Assembly: GCF_019320115.1 (NCBI RefSeq) | Contig: NC_089581.1 | Location: 92,688,802 to 92,752,801, forward strand | Origin: Miscanthus floridulus | Taxonomy: Eukaryota; Streptophyta; Magnoliopsida; Poales; Poaceae | Reading direction: 5' to 3' | DNA: 64,000 bases | In this document: one piece after another, positions 31,918 through 44,154 of the stretch | Layout: each line of letters starts with the position of its first letter | Position numbering within the stretch: position 1 is the first letter of the stretch | The notes under the pieces: generated by a model | The model's input: the letters and a program-made list of their open reading frames with translations, nothing else | The model's database searches: none | Told to the model about the DNA's origin: nothing | Made by a program: the position numbers and the translations under genes

Positions 31918-34135
31918 ATGGCTTTTTCTATAGGCTCTTCTTCCCTCCCGTAGCCCGACCAGATCTTCATGGTTGGATCGATCTCGTGGGTCATCAACGC
32001 CGACGCAGTCGGAGAGCTCCTTGAGCTGGCATAGATCAATTCTGCGCCAATCACTCCCGCACCTGCGATAGTAGATCTAACCTCGGAACCACCTTCTAGG
32101 TTGCCTTCATCAATGACTCGCTGCTCGCTTCCTCGCTACCAGAGGAGGCATATTAACAATGATGATCTGATCGCATCTATCGATCGGGTTGGTCTGAAGC
32201 TCGTCGATTGCCTCTCCATCGCCGAATCGGCTCTGGACACTCTTGTCCAACACTGACCACCCACCGATCTAGATCTGTTAGAGGCTGCTCGAAAGACTCT
32301 AGGAGTTATGGCTCTGCCCTTCGGGCTCACCAACATTGCCGCCACCTTCCAAGATGCCCTAAGGGGCAAATTCGCCGACCAGGTGGGAGACATCCATCCT
32401 CTCACCGACCAGATTGCCGACTAGCCTCCACTGGCCATCAACATGCTCCACATCAGCCAACGCTCTGGAGCGTCCCTCCAGACCATCCTGGAGGAGAATC
32501 TAGACTCTGAGTCCCAAGGCTCTATGGAGACCCTCGTCAAAACCTTCACCGAGCAACCTCCTCTCCCTCCTTTCTAGGGTGGCGCAATCTTCAATGTCAG
32601 CATCGACAGCCCCCTCAGAACGGCGAGACCGAGAAGGAAGGCGTTGCTCGTGAGAACCGGAACGTCAACCACGTACAACGTAGAGCAATTGAGAATGTCC
32701 TTGCAAGGGCCAAGGAGCAGCTTGACTCGCTAGGAGTACCACTCTAATGCAACCTCAATGAAGAGTTTCTTTGCATTGAGGGCCACGACGTCTTCAAGAC
32801 TCCAAGCGCCAATTTGGCAGTGGCCGCCAATGAGCTTGCCCGCCTCTCGCAGACGCCCAAGCTCACCAAGGTCACCGCCATGCTTAAAGCAGCGCACTGC
32901 CAGGTCAATGAGATCCGCTAGGATCAGAGACCTTCATACTCTACCACTTCGATTCACTGATCAGTCGCTACAAGAACTGATCGTCGTCAAAGTCGCTTCA
33001 CCGACCAGCACCGCGACGATAGGTAACCCCTCTAGGATGGAGCTAGGGGCAACCGCGCCGAACATCACCACCAACACGACTAGGAGGTCGACCAGGATGT
33101 CTGGGTGCACCTCAACAATCTCCAAGATGCGCAATGATGTATTGACAAACGCCACTTTAGTTGCCATGAAGACGAAGTACACCACCGCTAGGAGTACGAG
33201 CAAGAGTATGGTTACCCGGACTCAGCTCTTGAGCAACTTGCTAGTGGCAATGCTGCAGACGATGGCACCAACAACCCCGAGGGGCCCCCGACATTCACAA
33301 GGGTGCTCCGAACACTTTAGTGGCCCTATGGTTTCAAAATCACTAGGGTCGAGAACTAGGAGGGAAGGATGAATCCAGCACAGTGGTTACATGCTTACAC
33401 CATTGCTATTCGCGTCGCTAGAGGAGACACTAGTGTCATGGCGAACTATCTTCCCATCATGCTCACACCAACCGTCATGAACTGGTTTACTAGCCTTGCC
33501 CCAGACTCCATCGGATCCTGGGAAGAGATAAAAAAGTCTTCACTAACAATTATATGGCTACGTGTATGCGACTGGGAACCAAGCATGATCTCAACCGCAT
33601 CAACCAGAAGCCATCCGAGCTCCTCCATAGCTACATCTGATGCTTTTCCGAGATGAAGAATTCTATTCCAAACATGATGGAAGCTGAGGTCATCACCGCC
33701 TTCATCCGAGGACTCCATCACCACGAGCTTCACTCCAAGTTCAACCACAAGCCACCCACTGGGATTGGCGAGATGATCACAACCACCAACTAGTATGTCA
33801 ACACTGAGGAAGCTGGGGTGCGCTTCAATGAGGATGTGGGCACTCATCTCCCAACACGCCGCTACGACGACCACCCTGATGACCGCCACCACAATGACCA
33901 TGGCCACGACGACCGTAGTTACCATCGTGACAGCGGCTATGATCGGCCAGAAGGACCCAAGACTGGTCAAAATCATCGCCACTGGCCAGACCACATCATC
34001 GCTGCCATCAATGAACCTCACGCCAAGCGCAACTACGACGAGCAGTACAAGAAGATCCTTGACGGCCCGTGCCCTCTCCATAAGAACACCAAGCACAAGA
34101 TGAAGAACTGCCTCAGTTTGGCTAAGGAGTTCTAG
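31918..34135 (+). pseudogene. gag of element D
   Basis: The first ATG after the PBS is at 31918. The frame can be followed piecewise with stops and frameshifts to 34135. The best-preserved part is the capsid core at about 33290-33810 (RMNPAQWLHAYTIA, VMNWFTSLAPDSIGSWEEI, ELLHSYI, and FIRGLHHHEL), followed by a His/Asp-rich tail (DDHPDDRHHNDHGHDD) and KMKNCLSLAKEF. Many stops are TAG. Domain order and the tail are of Tat type. The product would form the particle core. Confidence 0.7.
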
Positions 34136-34968
34136 GACAAAAAGCTAGACGATGATGCCAACGATGGAGCCAGAGGTCACCGACCACCTAGGGGCAATGA
34201 CAATGCCTTGTAGGACCATGACAAGGTGGTCACCACCATCTTCGGGGGCCTTGCCTCCACCAAGAGCAGAAGAGAATGGAAGCTCGCTGCACATCGGGTG
34301 CTCACCGTCATTACGGAGGATGCCGCCGCCAACCCTAGCTATCGCCCATGGTTCGAGGTCCCCATCACCTTCAGTAGGGCCAAATAGTGGGTGGACATTC
34401 CCTACATAGGGTGTTTCCCCCTTGTCCTCGACGCAACCGTCTAGAAGGTGCTTTTTAGAAAAGTGCTCGTCGACGGTGGGAGCACTCTGAATCTCCTCTA
34501 CGCTAGAGCCCTAAAGGAGCTAGGCCTCGGATTAGCAGATCTCACACCCTCTGAATCCTCCTTTTGGGGTGTGGTACCTGGTAGGGCCACCAAACCGCTT
34601 GGAGAGATCACCCTACCAGTATAGTTCGGCATGGCAAGCAACTACCTCGTCGAGCACATCAACTTCTATGTCTCCAATTTCAACACCACTTACCACACCA
34701 TTCTTGGTCGACCAGCTCTAGCCAAGTTCATGGTTGTACTGCACTATGTGTATCTGGTGCTGAAGATGTCTTTGCCTATAGGAGTTCTGGCCCTGTGGGC
34801 CAACCTCTCCATCGCCTATGCCTACGAGACAGAGAGTCTCGCCCTCGCCAAAGCCACCAACCTCTCCATCCAGATCACCAGCGTGGTCACTAAAGCCAAG
34901 ATGTTGCCCGCCGATGACATGGAGATCCTAGAGCTAGAGCCTCCCCGCGCCTTCGCCAAGTCCAAGTA
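34136..34968 (+). pseudogene. Protease region of element D
   Basis: An aspartic-protease-like segment with VDGGSTLNLLYA (active-site Asp at about 34472) and, near 34705, ILGRPALAKFM. Stops TAG at 34387, 34441 and 34622 sit where Gln is plausible. DGG-S in place of the usual D-[ST]-G is common in Tat-lineage proteases. It would have cut the polyprotein. Confidence 0.65.
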
Positions 34969-35041
34969 AATAAAGGAGGTCGGCCTCGGCCTCGACGACC
35001 CCTCCAAGACCATGAAGATTAGGGCTCACCTTGACCCCAAA

Positions 35042-36800
35042 TAGGAAAGCACGCTCGTCTCCTTCCTACGTGCCAATGTCGATGTTTTTGCTTGGACACC
35101 TATAGACATGCCAGGGGTACCACGGGAGAAGATCGAGCACTCCTTAGATGTCTCGCCGATCGCCAAAACGATCAAGCAGAAACTCCGCCGATTAGCGCCA
35201 GATAAGAAGAAGGCTATTAGGGTAGAAATAAAGCGGCTCTTAGCTATCGGATTTATAAAAGAAGTGTATCATCCTAAGTGGTTAGCAAACCCTATTCTCG
35301 TTCAAAAAAGAATAAATAATGGAGAATGTGCATTGATTACACTAATCTTAACAAACACTGCCCTAAAGACCCCTTTGGTTTGCCTCGGATAGACGAGGTT
35401 GCAGACTCCATCGCCGGCTATGAACTGCTCTCCTTCCTAACTGTTACTCCAGCTATCACTAGATCTTCCTCAAGGAAGAAGACCAGATCAAGACGTCTTT
35501 CATCACGCCCTTCAGTGCGTATTGCTACACTACCATGTCCTTCGGACTCAAGAACGCCAGGGTGACTTATCAAAGGGATATCTAGATGTGCCTCAATCAA
35601 TAGATTGGCCGCAACGTTCAAAGCTTACATCGATGATGTGGTCATTAAGTCCAAGACCACCGATGATCTTATCGCTGACCTCGAAATAATGTTCGCCAAC
35701 CTAAAAAGGTACCGATGGAAGCTGAACCTTTCAAAGTGCATCTTTGGAGTTCCATCTGGTATACTCCTAGGCTACATTGTTAGTGCACGAGGCATCGAGG
35801 CCAATCCTGACAAGGTCTTCGCCATCACCAACATAAAATGGCCAACATGCATCAAGGATATACAGAAGCTTATAGGCTGCATGGCTACATTAAGCTGCTT
35901 CATATCACGCCTCAGCGAAAAAGGGCTACCTTTCTTCAAACTCCTCAAGGCATCCGAGCACTTTTCCTAGTTAGAGGAGGTAGACACAGCTTTTGAGCAA
36001 CTCAAGTCATTCCTAACAAAGCCTCCAATCATGATGGTGCCATGGCTAGATGAAACCCTCCTGCTCTATATCGCCGCTACTTCTCGTGTCATCAGCATAG
36101 CCATTGTGGTCGAACGTGAGGAGGCCGAGTATGCCTATAAGGTGCAATGTCTGGTATATTTCATCAGCGAGGTTCTTAACAAGCCTATGACTCATTATCC
36201 TTAGGTCCAGAAGCTACTGTATGTCATCTTGATCACGTCGCGCAAGCTCCATCACTACTTCGAGTATTACAAGATCGCCGTGGTCACTGAGTTCCCTCTA
36301 AGTTTCATCCTCCACAACAAAGAGGCCAACGGCCATATCATCAAGTGGGCTATCGAGCTCGGCACTTACTCCATTGAATTCAGAAGCAGGCCTACCATCA
36401 AGTCTTAGGCGCTCACTGATTTCATCGCCGAATGGATCGAGATCCAAGAGCCCATCGCCGCCACCTACCTCGAGCACTGGGTGATGTACTTCGACGACAC
36501 CCTTAACATAAACGGTGTTGGTGTGGGCATCCTGTTCATTACGCTGACCAAGGATAAACTCCGATACATTCTCTGGATACACTTTCTAGCCTCCAACAAT
36601 GCCGCCGAATACGAAGCATGTCTCCACGGACTCCGTGTAGCCATTGAGCTCGGTGTCAAATGCCTCATGGTATATGGGGACTCCACGCTGGTCATCAACC
36701 AGCTAAACAAAGACTAGTCTTGCTTCAGTGAGAAGATGGATGCATATTGCGCCAAAATCAGGAAGCTTGAAGGAAGTTCTACGGTATCGAGTACCACCAC
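35042..36800 (+). pseudogene. RT, RNase H and second RNase H of element D
   Basis: The RT N-terminus begins near 35108. A frameshift near 35310 moves the reading to another frame, which carries MCIDYTNLNKHCPKDPFGLPRID; a further break follows between 35440 and 35600. The catalytic box YIDDVVIKSK at about 35620 is intact. RT-linked RNase H covers about 35990-36290, and the second, archaeal-type RNase H about 36480-36715 (MYFDD, NNAAEYEACL, GDSTLVINQL). Stops at 35970, 36203, 36406 and 36715 are TAG. Two RNase H domains mark the Tat lineage. Confidence 0.8.
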
Positions 36801-38153
36801 GTGGTACGCGATCAAAATCAGCTCGTCGATCACTTGTCCAAGTTAGGCTCCTCTCGCGCTGTGATTCCACCGGGAGTCTTCATTCAAGATCTTCTAGCGC
36901 CATCCATTAAGGAAGAAAAGGAAATTCAAGAAGCTCCCCCCGCCGAGCAGCTGGTACTTACGATACCTTTGCTAGCCGCCGATTGGAGGGAACAGTTCAT
37001 CAAGTACCTCTCCAGCGCCGAAGTACCCACCGATAAGACTAAAACTAAATGCCTAATCTGTTGAAGCAAACATTACATGATGGTGGACGACAACTTGATG
37101 ATGAAAAGTGCTAAGGAAGGGATTCTGCAAAAATGCATCACCCAAGAAGACGAAGTGAAGCAACTTCTCAAAATTCACTCTGGTTCCTGCGGCAACCATG
37201 CGGCCTCAGGAACACTAGTCGGCAAAGCTTTTTGAGCTAGTTTTTAGTGGCCCACGGCCATCTCCAATGCAGAAGACCTCATTCGATGTTGTGAAGGATG
37301 CCAATTTTTCGCCAAGCAAATACACGTGCTGGCACAAGAGCTGCAGACCATTCTAGCTTCTTGGCCCTTCACATGCTGGGGACTGAACATGATTGGCCCT
37401 TTTAAGCCAGTGCTAGGTGGCTTCTGGTATGTATATGTCGCCATTGATAAGTTCTCCAAGTGGATCGAGTATAAACCTCTCGTCTTGGCTACTGCAAAGA
37501 AAGTAGTCGAGCTCTTTGAAGACATCATCCACAGATTTGGTCTCCCAAATAGCATCATCACCGACCTCGGAACTACATTTACCGGCCATCACTTTTGGGA
37601 CTTCTGCGATGACTGGTGTATCTCCATCAAATATGTCTCTGTTGCCCATCCTAGAGCCAATGGACAGGTCGAACGGGCGAACGGCATGATCCTTGATGCC
37701 CTCAAAAAGAGGCCATATCAGAAAGAAGAAAAGCACTCGGGCAGATGGCTCAAGGAGCTACCAGCTGTAGTATAGGGACTATGCACTCAAGTCAGTCACA
37801 GCATCGGTGTGTCTCCATACTTCTTGGTCTATGGCTCAAAAGCCATACTTCCAGCAGATATTGCCTTCCGAGCACCTAGGGTGGTGAATTATGATGAAGA
37901 GCAAGCCACAGCTGTTCGGATAGAGGACGTCGACAGGGCTGAGGAAGAATGCCTAATCACTTGTGTCTGCATAGCCAAGTATCTAGAAGGCTTGCAGAGG
38001 TACTACAACCGCAACATCAAAGGTCGTTCATTTGCTATCGGTGACCTAGGAAACAAAAAACCGAAGGGATGCACAAGCTCTCGTCCCCCTAGGAAGGGCC
38101 TTACATCATCAAAGAGGTTACCTGACCAGGGTCTTGTCGCCTATGTGACTTAG
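36801..38153 (+). pseudogene. Integrase of element D
   Basis: In a third frame: an N-terminal zinc-binding remnant (HSGSCGNH around 37180 and CEGCQFFAKQIH near 37290), then the catalytic core with AIDKFSKWIE (first Asp present), TDLGTTF (second Asp present) and NGQVERANG (Glu present) at 37437-37690. A C-terminal segment follows. TAG stops are at 37237, 37773 and 38151. The three core acidic residues appear intact, in contrast to A and E. Confidence 0.8.
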
Positions 38154-38374
38154 ACGGAATTGATGTTCCCAACTCTTGGCACATCAAGCACCTGATACGT
38201 TTCTATCCTTGAAATGCCCCAGATATGTACTCTCCACTTTATGACGAATAAAGTTTTGGTCTCCATATTTTGTCTCCATTTTTTCTCAATTATGCTTTAA
38301 ATCTCCACTTACAGTCACCGAGCTCTATGCCACTCCATGACGAACTCCAAAACAAAATCGCCATAACTGCGCCG

Positions 38375-38635
38375 ACCACTTTTCTCCAAATCTCCAACAT
38401 TTTCTCCGAATGAGTTTCTCCAAATTGCCGAACACATTTTCTCCAAATCGCCGAACATGTTTTCTCCAAATTATCGAACATGTTTTCTCCAAATCACCAA
38501 ACACGTTTTCTCCAAATCACCAAAAACGTTTTCTCCAAATCGCCGAGCATGTTTTCTCTAAATCGCCAACGTATTTCGCCACGTGTTTCTCCAAATTGCT
38601 GAAGATTTTTCTCCAAATCTCCAAGATATTTGCCT
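38375..38635. repeat. 23-bp minisatellite in the D 3' region
   Basis: Consecutive units of TTTTCTCCAAATCGCCGAACATG type occur. About six are close to consensus from 38433, with looser ones on both sides. They lie directly downstream of pol, a common place for tandem repeats in Tat-lineage elements. Confidence 0.8.
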
Positions 38636-38639
38636 AATC

Positions 38640-39150
38640 AGCAAGCAGCATACGTTCACTTCTGTTCTCTATGGAAAAGACCCAGTCTCCGATCTCTCCC
38701 TACACGTGCTATGGGCTTCGCGCTCTGTGTTATGGGTGGTCGGTTGTGGTTCCTTGGTCATGCCTATTCCTCCTACACATGCACGGGCTTCGCACTCGAC
38801 GTTATGGACTATGGGCTAGCCAAGGCTAAGAGCTCAGTAAAGAACTAACCGCTCGGATGCCACTTATACTACGTCTATTTCCAAATTATTTCGCCAGCCG
38901 CTGAGCAGCACATGTTTTGCTCTATGCTCTATGGAGAAGACCTAGTCTATGATCTCTCCCTACATGTGCTATGGGCTCTACGCTCTACATTATAGGTGGT
39001 CGGCTGCGGTTCCTTGGTCACGCATGTTCCTCCTACACATCCACGGGCTCTGTGCTCGACGTTATGGACTATGGGCTAGCCGAGGCCATAGGGCTTAGTA
39101 ACGAACTAACTGCTCGGATGCTACTTATACTACGTATAATTGCATTAGGG
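38640..39150. repeat. Tandem duplication of ~258 bp in the D 3' region
   Basis: The stretch around CTCTATGGAAAAGACC (38669) to ACTTATACTACGT (about 38877) recurs from 38927 to about 39137. Landmarks such as GACGTTATGGACTATGGGC and CTCGGATGC are at constant spacing. Identity is about 85% by eye. Confidence 0.8.
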
Positions 39151-39300
39151 CTATTACTACAATGATTTTTTTGACACAAATACAGTCAAACTGCATCACG
39201 TGCACTTTATAACATTTATACACATACATAAATGTTATTTGCGCTCTCGCACATCCTAACTACCGTCTAAAGATGTTACAGACAATACCCTCCAAGCAGA

Positions 39301-42300
39301 TCATTGTGCTCCACCATCACCGTCCATCTTGCCGAAGAAGTCTATATCATTGGCCAGCTTCTTCGCTGCGTCCTCCACCTCATCCTCTAGCTGCTGGGTT
39401 TCCGCCTCGCTCAGCCCTTCGATGAACCTGCCCCCTATTGCCTTGCTAGGTAGTGGGACCGAACCACCGCAAGGGCATGAGTAGCGATGGTCACAATGGC
39501 ATCACGGTTGAAGATCTTGAAGTTCTCCCATGCCGCTCTGCACCTCTAGATGATGGTGTCCGAACGTTGCCGCCTACCGATGGGCTGAGGATCCGGTTCT
39601 AGGTCGACGCAGTCGAGTACTGGTTTAATTGCGGCGACTACAGCGTTGAAGTTATCCATTTGGGTGCTCGCCTCCTGCACCAGCACATCAAACTATGCCT
39701 TGGCTTTATGACGGTAGCCTGCAAGCATTACAATGTTCCATCATAAAAGGAAATTACTTCAACAGTAACTCCAATCAGGAGGTATTCACCTTTCAGCTCC
39801 TTGGCTAGTTTGGCTGCTCGGTCTGACTCCTTTGCCTTCTCTTGTCGGAGTTGTTCGACGGCTCGGTGGAGTTGGCCGAGCTCCACGTCTTGCTCTACAA
39901 GCACAATAGTTATCACAAAAAATATGGCTATTCAGCAATACAAAGTACATTTGCCGATATACAGTACCGGCTTTCTGCTTGGATACACTTCTGAGCTGTT
40001 CGGATTCCTATTCCAACTGCTCGAAGGAACCCCTCAGTTGTTCGGAGAGAGTGACCAGCTGTTTGAACTTGCTCCATAGCTGCTCGGGCGTAGCCGCCAG
40101 CTGCTCGGACAGGACCCCCTCTGATATTCTAGGTCCCACATGTTGGACTCTGCAAGGTCTCATTCGCACTGGGCCCTCTAGATGTTTCTCTCTGAGAGGT
40201 TCATCGCCTCCCTAAGTTTCTCGTTCTCCTCAGCGAGGGGCTCCATCCTCTTTATCAGCTAGTGCTGTTGCTCGGCAGTCTGAGTTATCCCCTACAAATG
40301 TACAATGCTAATGATGAACTCCGATCTCCAACATCATAGATGAGCATTCTAGATGCAGTACTAACCTCGATTTGTTTCAATACTCCAGCAATGGTGGATT
40401 TTAGTCTCTTCATCTCCCTGGTGGTGTCTTCCTCCTCGATAACCACCACCTCGTTGCCGCGCTTGCGGAGGATTCGGATGGATTGGAGTTGAGGTTCAAC
40501 ACGCTCGATCTCTTCCACCTTGTCCTCTTCCACCGTAGCTCGAGGCAACATCGGGGGGCTCCATGGCTAGACAGCAGGTCCGACCATCCTCGACGTCGCC
40601 TTAGGGGGCGCCGTTTGCTCCTTGGCCACCACCGGCTTCACCGCCCTAGACTCTAGTGCATTGCCGGCAACTCCAGCTTTTGCTCCCAAAGACCCGACGG
40701 TTCCCGTCATTGCCTTGGGTATCATCACCGACTCGTTTGCTACTGGTGCCAATTGTTCACTGCCGCTAAGTTCGCCAGCGGCGGCGGTTGACTCCTCCTC
40801 CGGCTGTCGAGCACTCAGGGACTCCGTGACAGGAGCCACCAGTGTTGCCTCCACCCCAGGTTCAACTCTCGGCTATTCGATAGTCTAGACTGGCGGGGTC
40901 AGATCCTTCGTACAATTTGCACTGCATCAGATCGGCTCGTCAGTCACCAGAAAAGTTAATAGACTAGAGCAAAGTAACTCCAAGACAAGGGTATTTATGG
41001 TTTGGTCTACCAATTCAATTTCTTGAACCAGCAGTGCCTGCCCGAGCCCCTAGGCGCAGTCTTGGGGTCAACTCCCATGCTCTAGGGGGAGGTCCTGCCT
41101 CCTCAACAGTCAACCTCTGTTCTGCCTACCACTCTAGGACCTTCTCCGCCTGCTGCTCTAGGTTTACCACCGCCTGTTGCTCGAGGACTTCCGTCGCTTG
41201 CCCTATAGGGACTCCCGTCATCTGCTATGCAGGGACTTCCCTCATCTACTGCTTAGGGACTTCTTCGCTTCCCCTTGATTGATCATCCGCGTGCATGCTA
41301 CGTGGAGGCTCCTTCGTGCTCGGTGGAGGAGCCATCGGAACTTTGTCGTCATCAGACCAATCAAACACAGTGGTCCTTCGCATTTGAGTGGTCTGATCAT
41401 CGCCAAGTGAGATGCCACCTAGTTTGAGGGGAGCAGCAGCCACCATTTTCCTCTTCTTCTAGGCCGACTCATCTGCCGTTGCCCTCTTCCCACAGGCTTT
41501 CTCCGACATCGAGGGAGGACTCTCTGTCTGACTAGCATGCGTACCTCTAGACTCTAAAGAGACGCCAATGGTACTTTCTTTAGGTTGAGCTAGTGGTCAT
41601 GTATCCACAGCTGGTGCCCAATCACCCCTCGGCACACCTAAAAAGTACACCACCCTATCCTACGAGTGGATCTTCGCATAAGTGAATCAGTCCACTGCTC
41701 AGCAATGACAAAGGATAAAAAGCATCAGGAATACACAACTGAGATATTTACCTAAGGAGGTAGATTTTTGCAGCTCAAGGGCTTCATATACCCTGACATG
41801 TTGAATGAGGCAAATAGAGCGAATAGCTCTACAGCCTACTCTTCAACAACGTCCCTCGATAGCATCTCTGGCCTCTCCCGAGTACCGTCGGTCTCCCCCT
41901 TGAACTCGAAGGCTGAGTGCGCCCTCTCCTTATAGGGCTGCACATAGCGTACTTAAAGCTCGCCGCTACCAATCCGCCATTGGTACTCACACCCCTTATT
42001 AAGGCAAGGAGCTCCCTCACTTGCTCCATATCAGCGCTGCTTGGTGTCTCCGACCAGCTCCCCTAGCTCTCCGAGATGTGGTCAGCGTCGCAATGGATGG
42101 CTGGGTGGCTCTATTTCATGTAGAACCACCTGGTGTTCCACCCCTTCACTGATGTGTTTAGCGGCATAGTAAGGTACTCGCTCGCCATCCCATCATGCAG
42201 CTGAAGGTACACCCCACCGACCACCTTGGAACCACCTCCGCCTCTCTTCTTCAACCAGAACAGGAGACAAAAAGAGGTTGAAGTGGGGAAGGATTCTGAG

Positions 42301-42666
42301 ATATGCCTCATAGAAATGGATGAAGATTGGGATATGTAGAATGGTATTAGGATGGAGGTTGCACAGATTAACCACCTAGAGCACCAATAGATCCCTCAGG
42401 AATGGATGAATAGGAAATCCCAACCCACGCCAGAAATAATCCTCGAATACCACCACTTCATCAGTATGAGGTGTTGGGAAGGACACACTGAGGGCCGGCC
42501 GCCATCCGGTGGTAGCATGGTCAGGAAGAACGCCAGCCTCCACCAATCTGTTAAGCTCTGCCTCTCCTATTCGTGACGGCACCCACTCTTGGTCACACTA
42601 GGCACCGGCGTTCACCTTCTTGGGGCTTGTCTTCTTCGATTTGGCAGTTCCCTTCTTCGGCACCAT
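39301..42666 (-). pseudogene. Antisense gene of element D (aORF, Transposase_28-type), with introns
   Basis: ATG at 42666-42664 and final TGA at 39303-39301. The N-terminal part is basic (MVPKKGTAKSKK). It is followed by the 'putative gypsy type transposon' domain, seen as LVEAGVLPDH, VVVFEDYFWRGLGFPIHPFL and LHPNTILHIPIFIHF (42560-42250), with a later frame having WNTRWFYMK and PSSADMEQVRELLALI. The middle is low-complexity. The C-terminal third is coiled-coil-like (QLHRAVEQLRQEKAKESDRAAKLAKELKG) and ends in a conserved-looking ADD/FFGKMDG tail. At least three 71-74-bp GT-AG introns fit the frame. Stops (TAG at about 42604 and 42385) and one frameshift near 42200 break it. Protein function is unknown. 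Confidence 0.7.
39719..40365 (-). other. Three predicted GT-AG introns in the D antisense gene
   Basis: On the minus strand: 40365-40292 (74 bp, GTTAGTACTG...TTTGTAG), 39967-39895 (73 bp, GTACTGTATA...GCTTGTAG) and 39789-39719 (71 bp, GTGAATACC...GCTTGCAG). All have plant-like AT-rich bodies and T-rich acceptors and separate coiled-coil coding exons. A fourth candidate is 41751-41660 (GTAAATATC...CTCGTAG). Confidence 0.6.
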
Positions 42667-42792
42667 CTCTCAGATGTGATTGGGGTTTGGCGGCGGAAGC
42701 AAATGTGTATGTGACTCTAGAAACACGAGGGCTAAGGATGAAGATGAAATGGCAAAGTGGCAAAGGTGGGAACGCAGGATGCGGCGGCGCAG

Positions 42793-42799
42793 TTATAAA
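42793..42799 (-). promoter_or_regulatory. Candidate TATA box for the D antisense gene
   Basis: Minus strand TTTATAA, about 127 bp upstream of the antisense ATG at 42666, in a GC-rich setting. Confidence 0.4.
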
Positions 42800-43680
42800 G
42801 TGCTTTCCCCACCCTTTTGCATTCGAGTGTTTTTGGGAAACCGTTATCGTGATTTGTGCCCCTCTGAATTCTTCGACGTAGTTTAATGGGCCGTAACTTG
42901 GGCTTTCACACAACCACAACCCATGTCGCTCATTTATCACCATCGTTGGTTATCACTCACCGAATAATCGCCAACTTCTCTGCCATTTATTGAGGCTCAA
43001 TAACAGTTACTGTACAACCATTACTCTAGTTTTTTCTCCACGGTTGGATTTTTTAGATATCTCTGCTAAAAGCTCGGGACTGGCTGTCTGCTTGGCTAGT
43101 CTTTTTACTATTTTTCTATTTCTGACCCTGGCACCACGTGACTACGCCACCTACTGTCAGGCTTAGGGACTAAGTGGGAACACTTCACCTTGCGGTGAAT
43201 GTGCTCTTTCTCATTTCAGGGCTACGCCTAGGGACTGGCTGCCTGCTCGACCTGTCTTTTACTGTTCTTCTACTTTGGACCCTGGCACGAAATGACTATG
43301 TCATCTATTGTTAGGCTCGGGGACTAAGTGGGCACACTTCACTTAGTGGTGAGTGTTTGCTTAAATCTAGAAGACTCCATGCCTCTTGAAGCTAAAGAAG
43401 ACTATCTCCTTTTCTCATGGTCGAACTCTAAGTGGGCACATTTGGTCCACTACTGAAGAAATCTTCGATTCTGAACTTGAGCTCCTTACACCCTTATGGC
43501 AAGCCGTACTTGGGTTATGCTGCTCGGCTATGGTTCACGCTGCTAGGCAACTGCTTACAACTACTCAGCAACTCATCATGGTGGTCAAACCATGAGTTTA
43601 ACTGCTCGGTTTTGTTCGCACCTACTCGGACAAGCTCAAGATGGCATTACACAACGGGTACCTGATGCTCGAGGACTAGC
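42800..43680. other. 3' untranslated region of element D
   Basis: No coding domain recognised. Two loosely similar segments carry TTAGGGACTAAGTGGG / TCGGGGACTAAGTGGG (43162 and 43318) and CTTTTACT-rich stretches, suggesting a ~156-bp duplication. Likely purine tract for plus-strand priming is not clear-cut. Confidence 0.5.
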
Positions 43681-44154
43681 TATGGGAGGTACGACCCTGG
43701 ATACCCACAATAGACCACATGAGCTATGCCCCCAGGGGAGGCCTAGCCTACAAGACGAAGCCTTGCGGGGCACGACTCTGCTCGACGCCTCTCGCAAGAC
43801 ATCTAGAAGATATCCTAAAGATACTATGAGATCTATTAGGATATATATGATTCCAAGATTCCTGTAATCAGTTATTACTTTCTGGTTATCTCTCAGATCT
43901 AACCGACTTGTAACCCTACTCCCCGGACTATATAAGATGGGTAGGGACCCCCTCCTGAACTCACACAATATCATACGATAGCTAATACAAACCAATAGAC
44001 CATAGGAGTAGGGTATTATGTCATACTGATGGCCTAAACCTGTCTAACTCGTGTGTCTCTGTTGCCTTCTTATTCTTGATCTCATGCTCCTCAGCCGATC
44101 AATCTACCTTCGTGGGATACCTCTCGGAGGACTGCCGACGATATTCTGTCGACA
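43681..44154 (+). repeat. 3' LTR of element D
   Basis: Begins TATGGGAGG (the first TG mutated to TA) and ends CTGTCGACA; 474 bp. It pairs with 31397-31869. Confidence 0.9.

Larger units (their letters stand above)
31397..44154 (+). mobile_element. Element D: Tat-lineage gypsy element with antisense gene, inserted in C gag
   Basis: LTRs 31397-31869 and 43681-44154 (473 and 474 bp), with TSD CTATG at 31392-31396 and 44155-44159. PBS candidate after the 5' LTR. gag and pol are on the plus strand, with dual RNase H. Next comes a region of tandem repeats, then a long minus-strand gene with the putative gypsy-type transposon domain (Transposase_28), then the 3' LTR. This arrangement is that of Tat-lineage elements with an aORF. 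LTRs differ at about one base in eight. Confidence 0.9.

Noticed and set aside
38375..38635. CRISPR-like array
   Set aside because: Units are contiguous 23-mers without spacers, in a plant retroelement.
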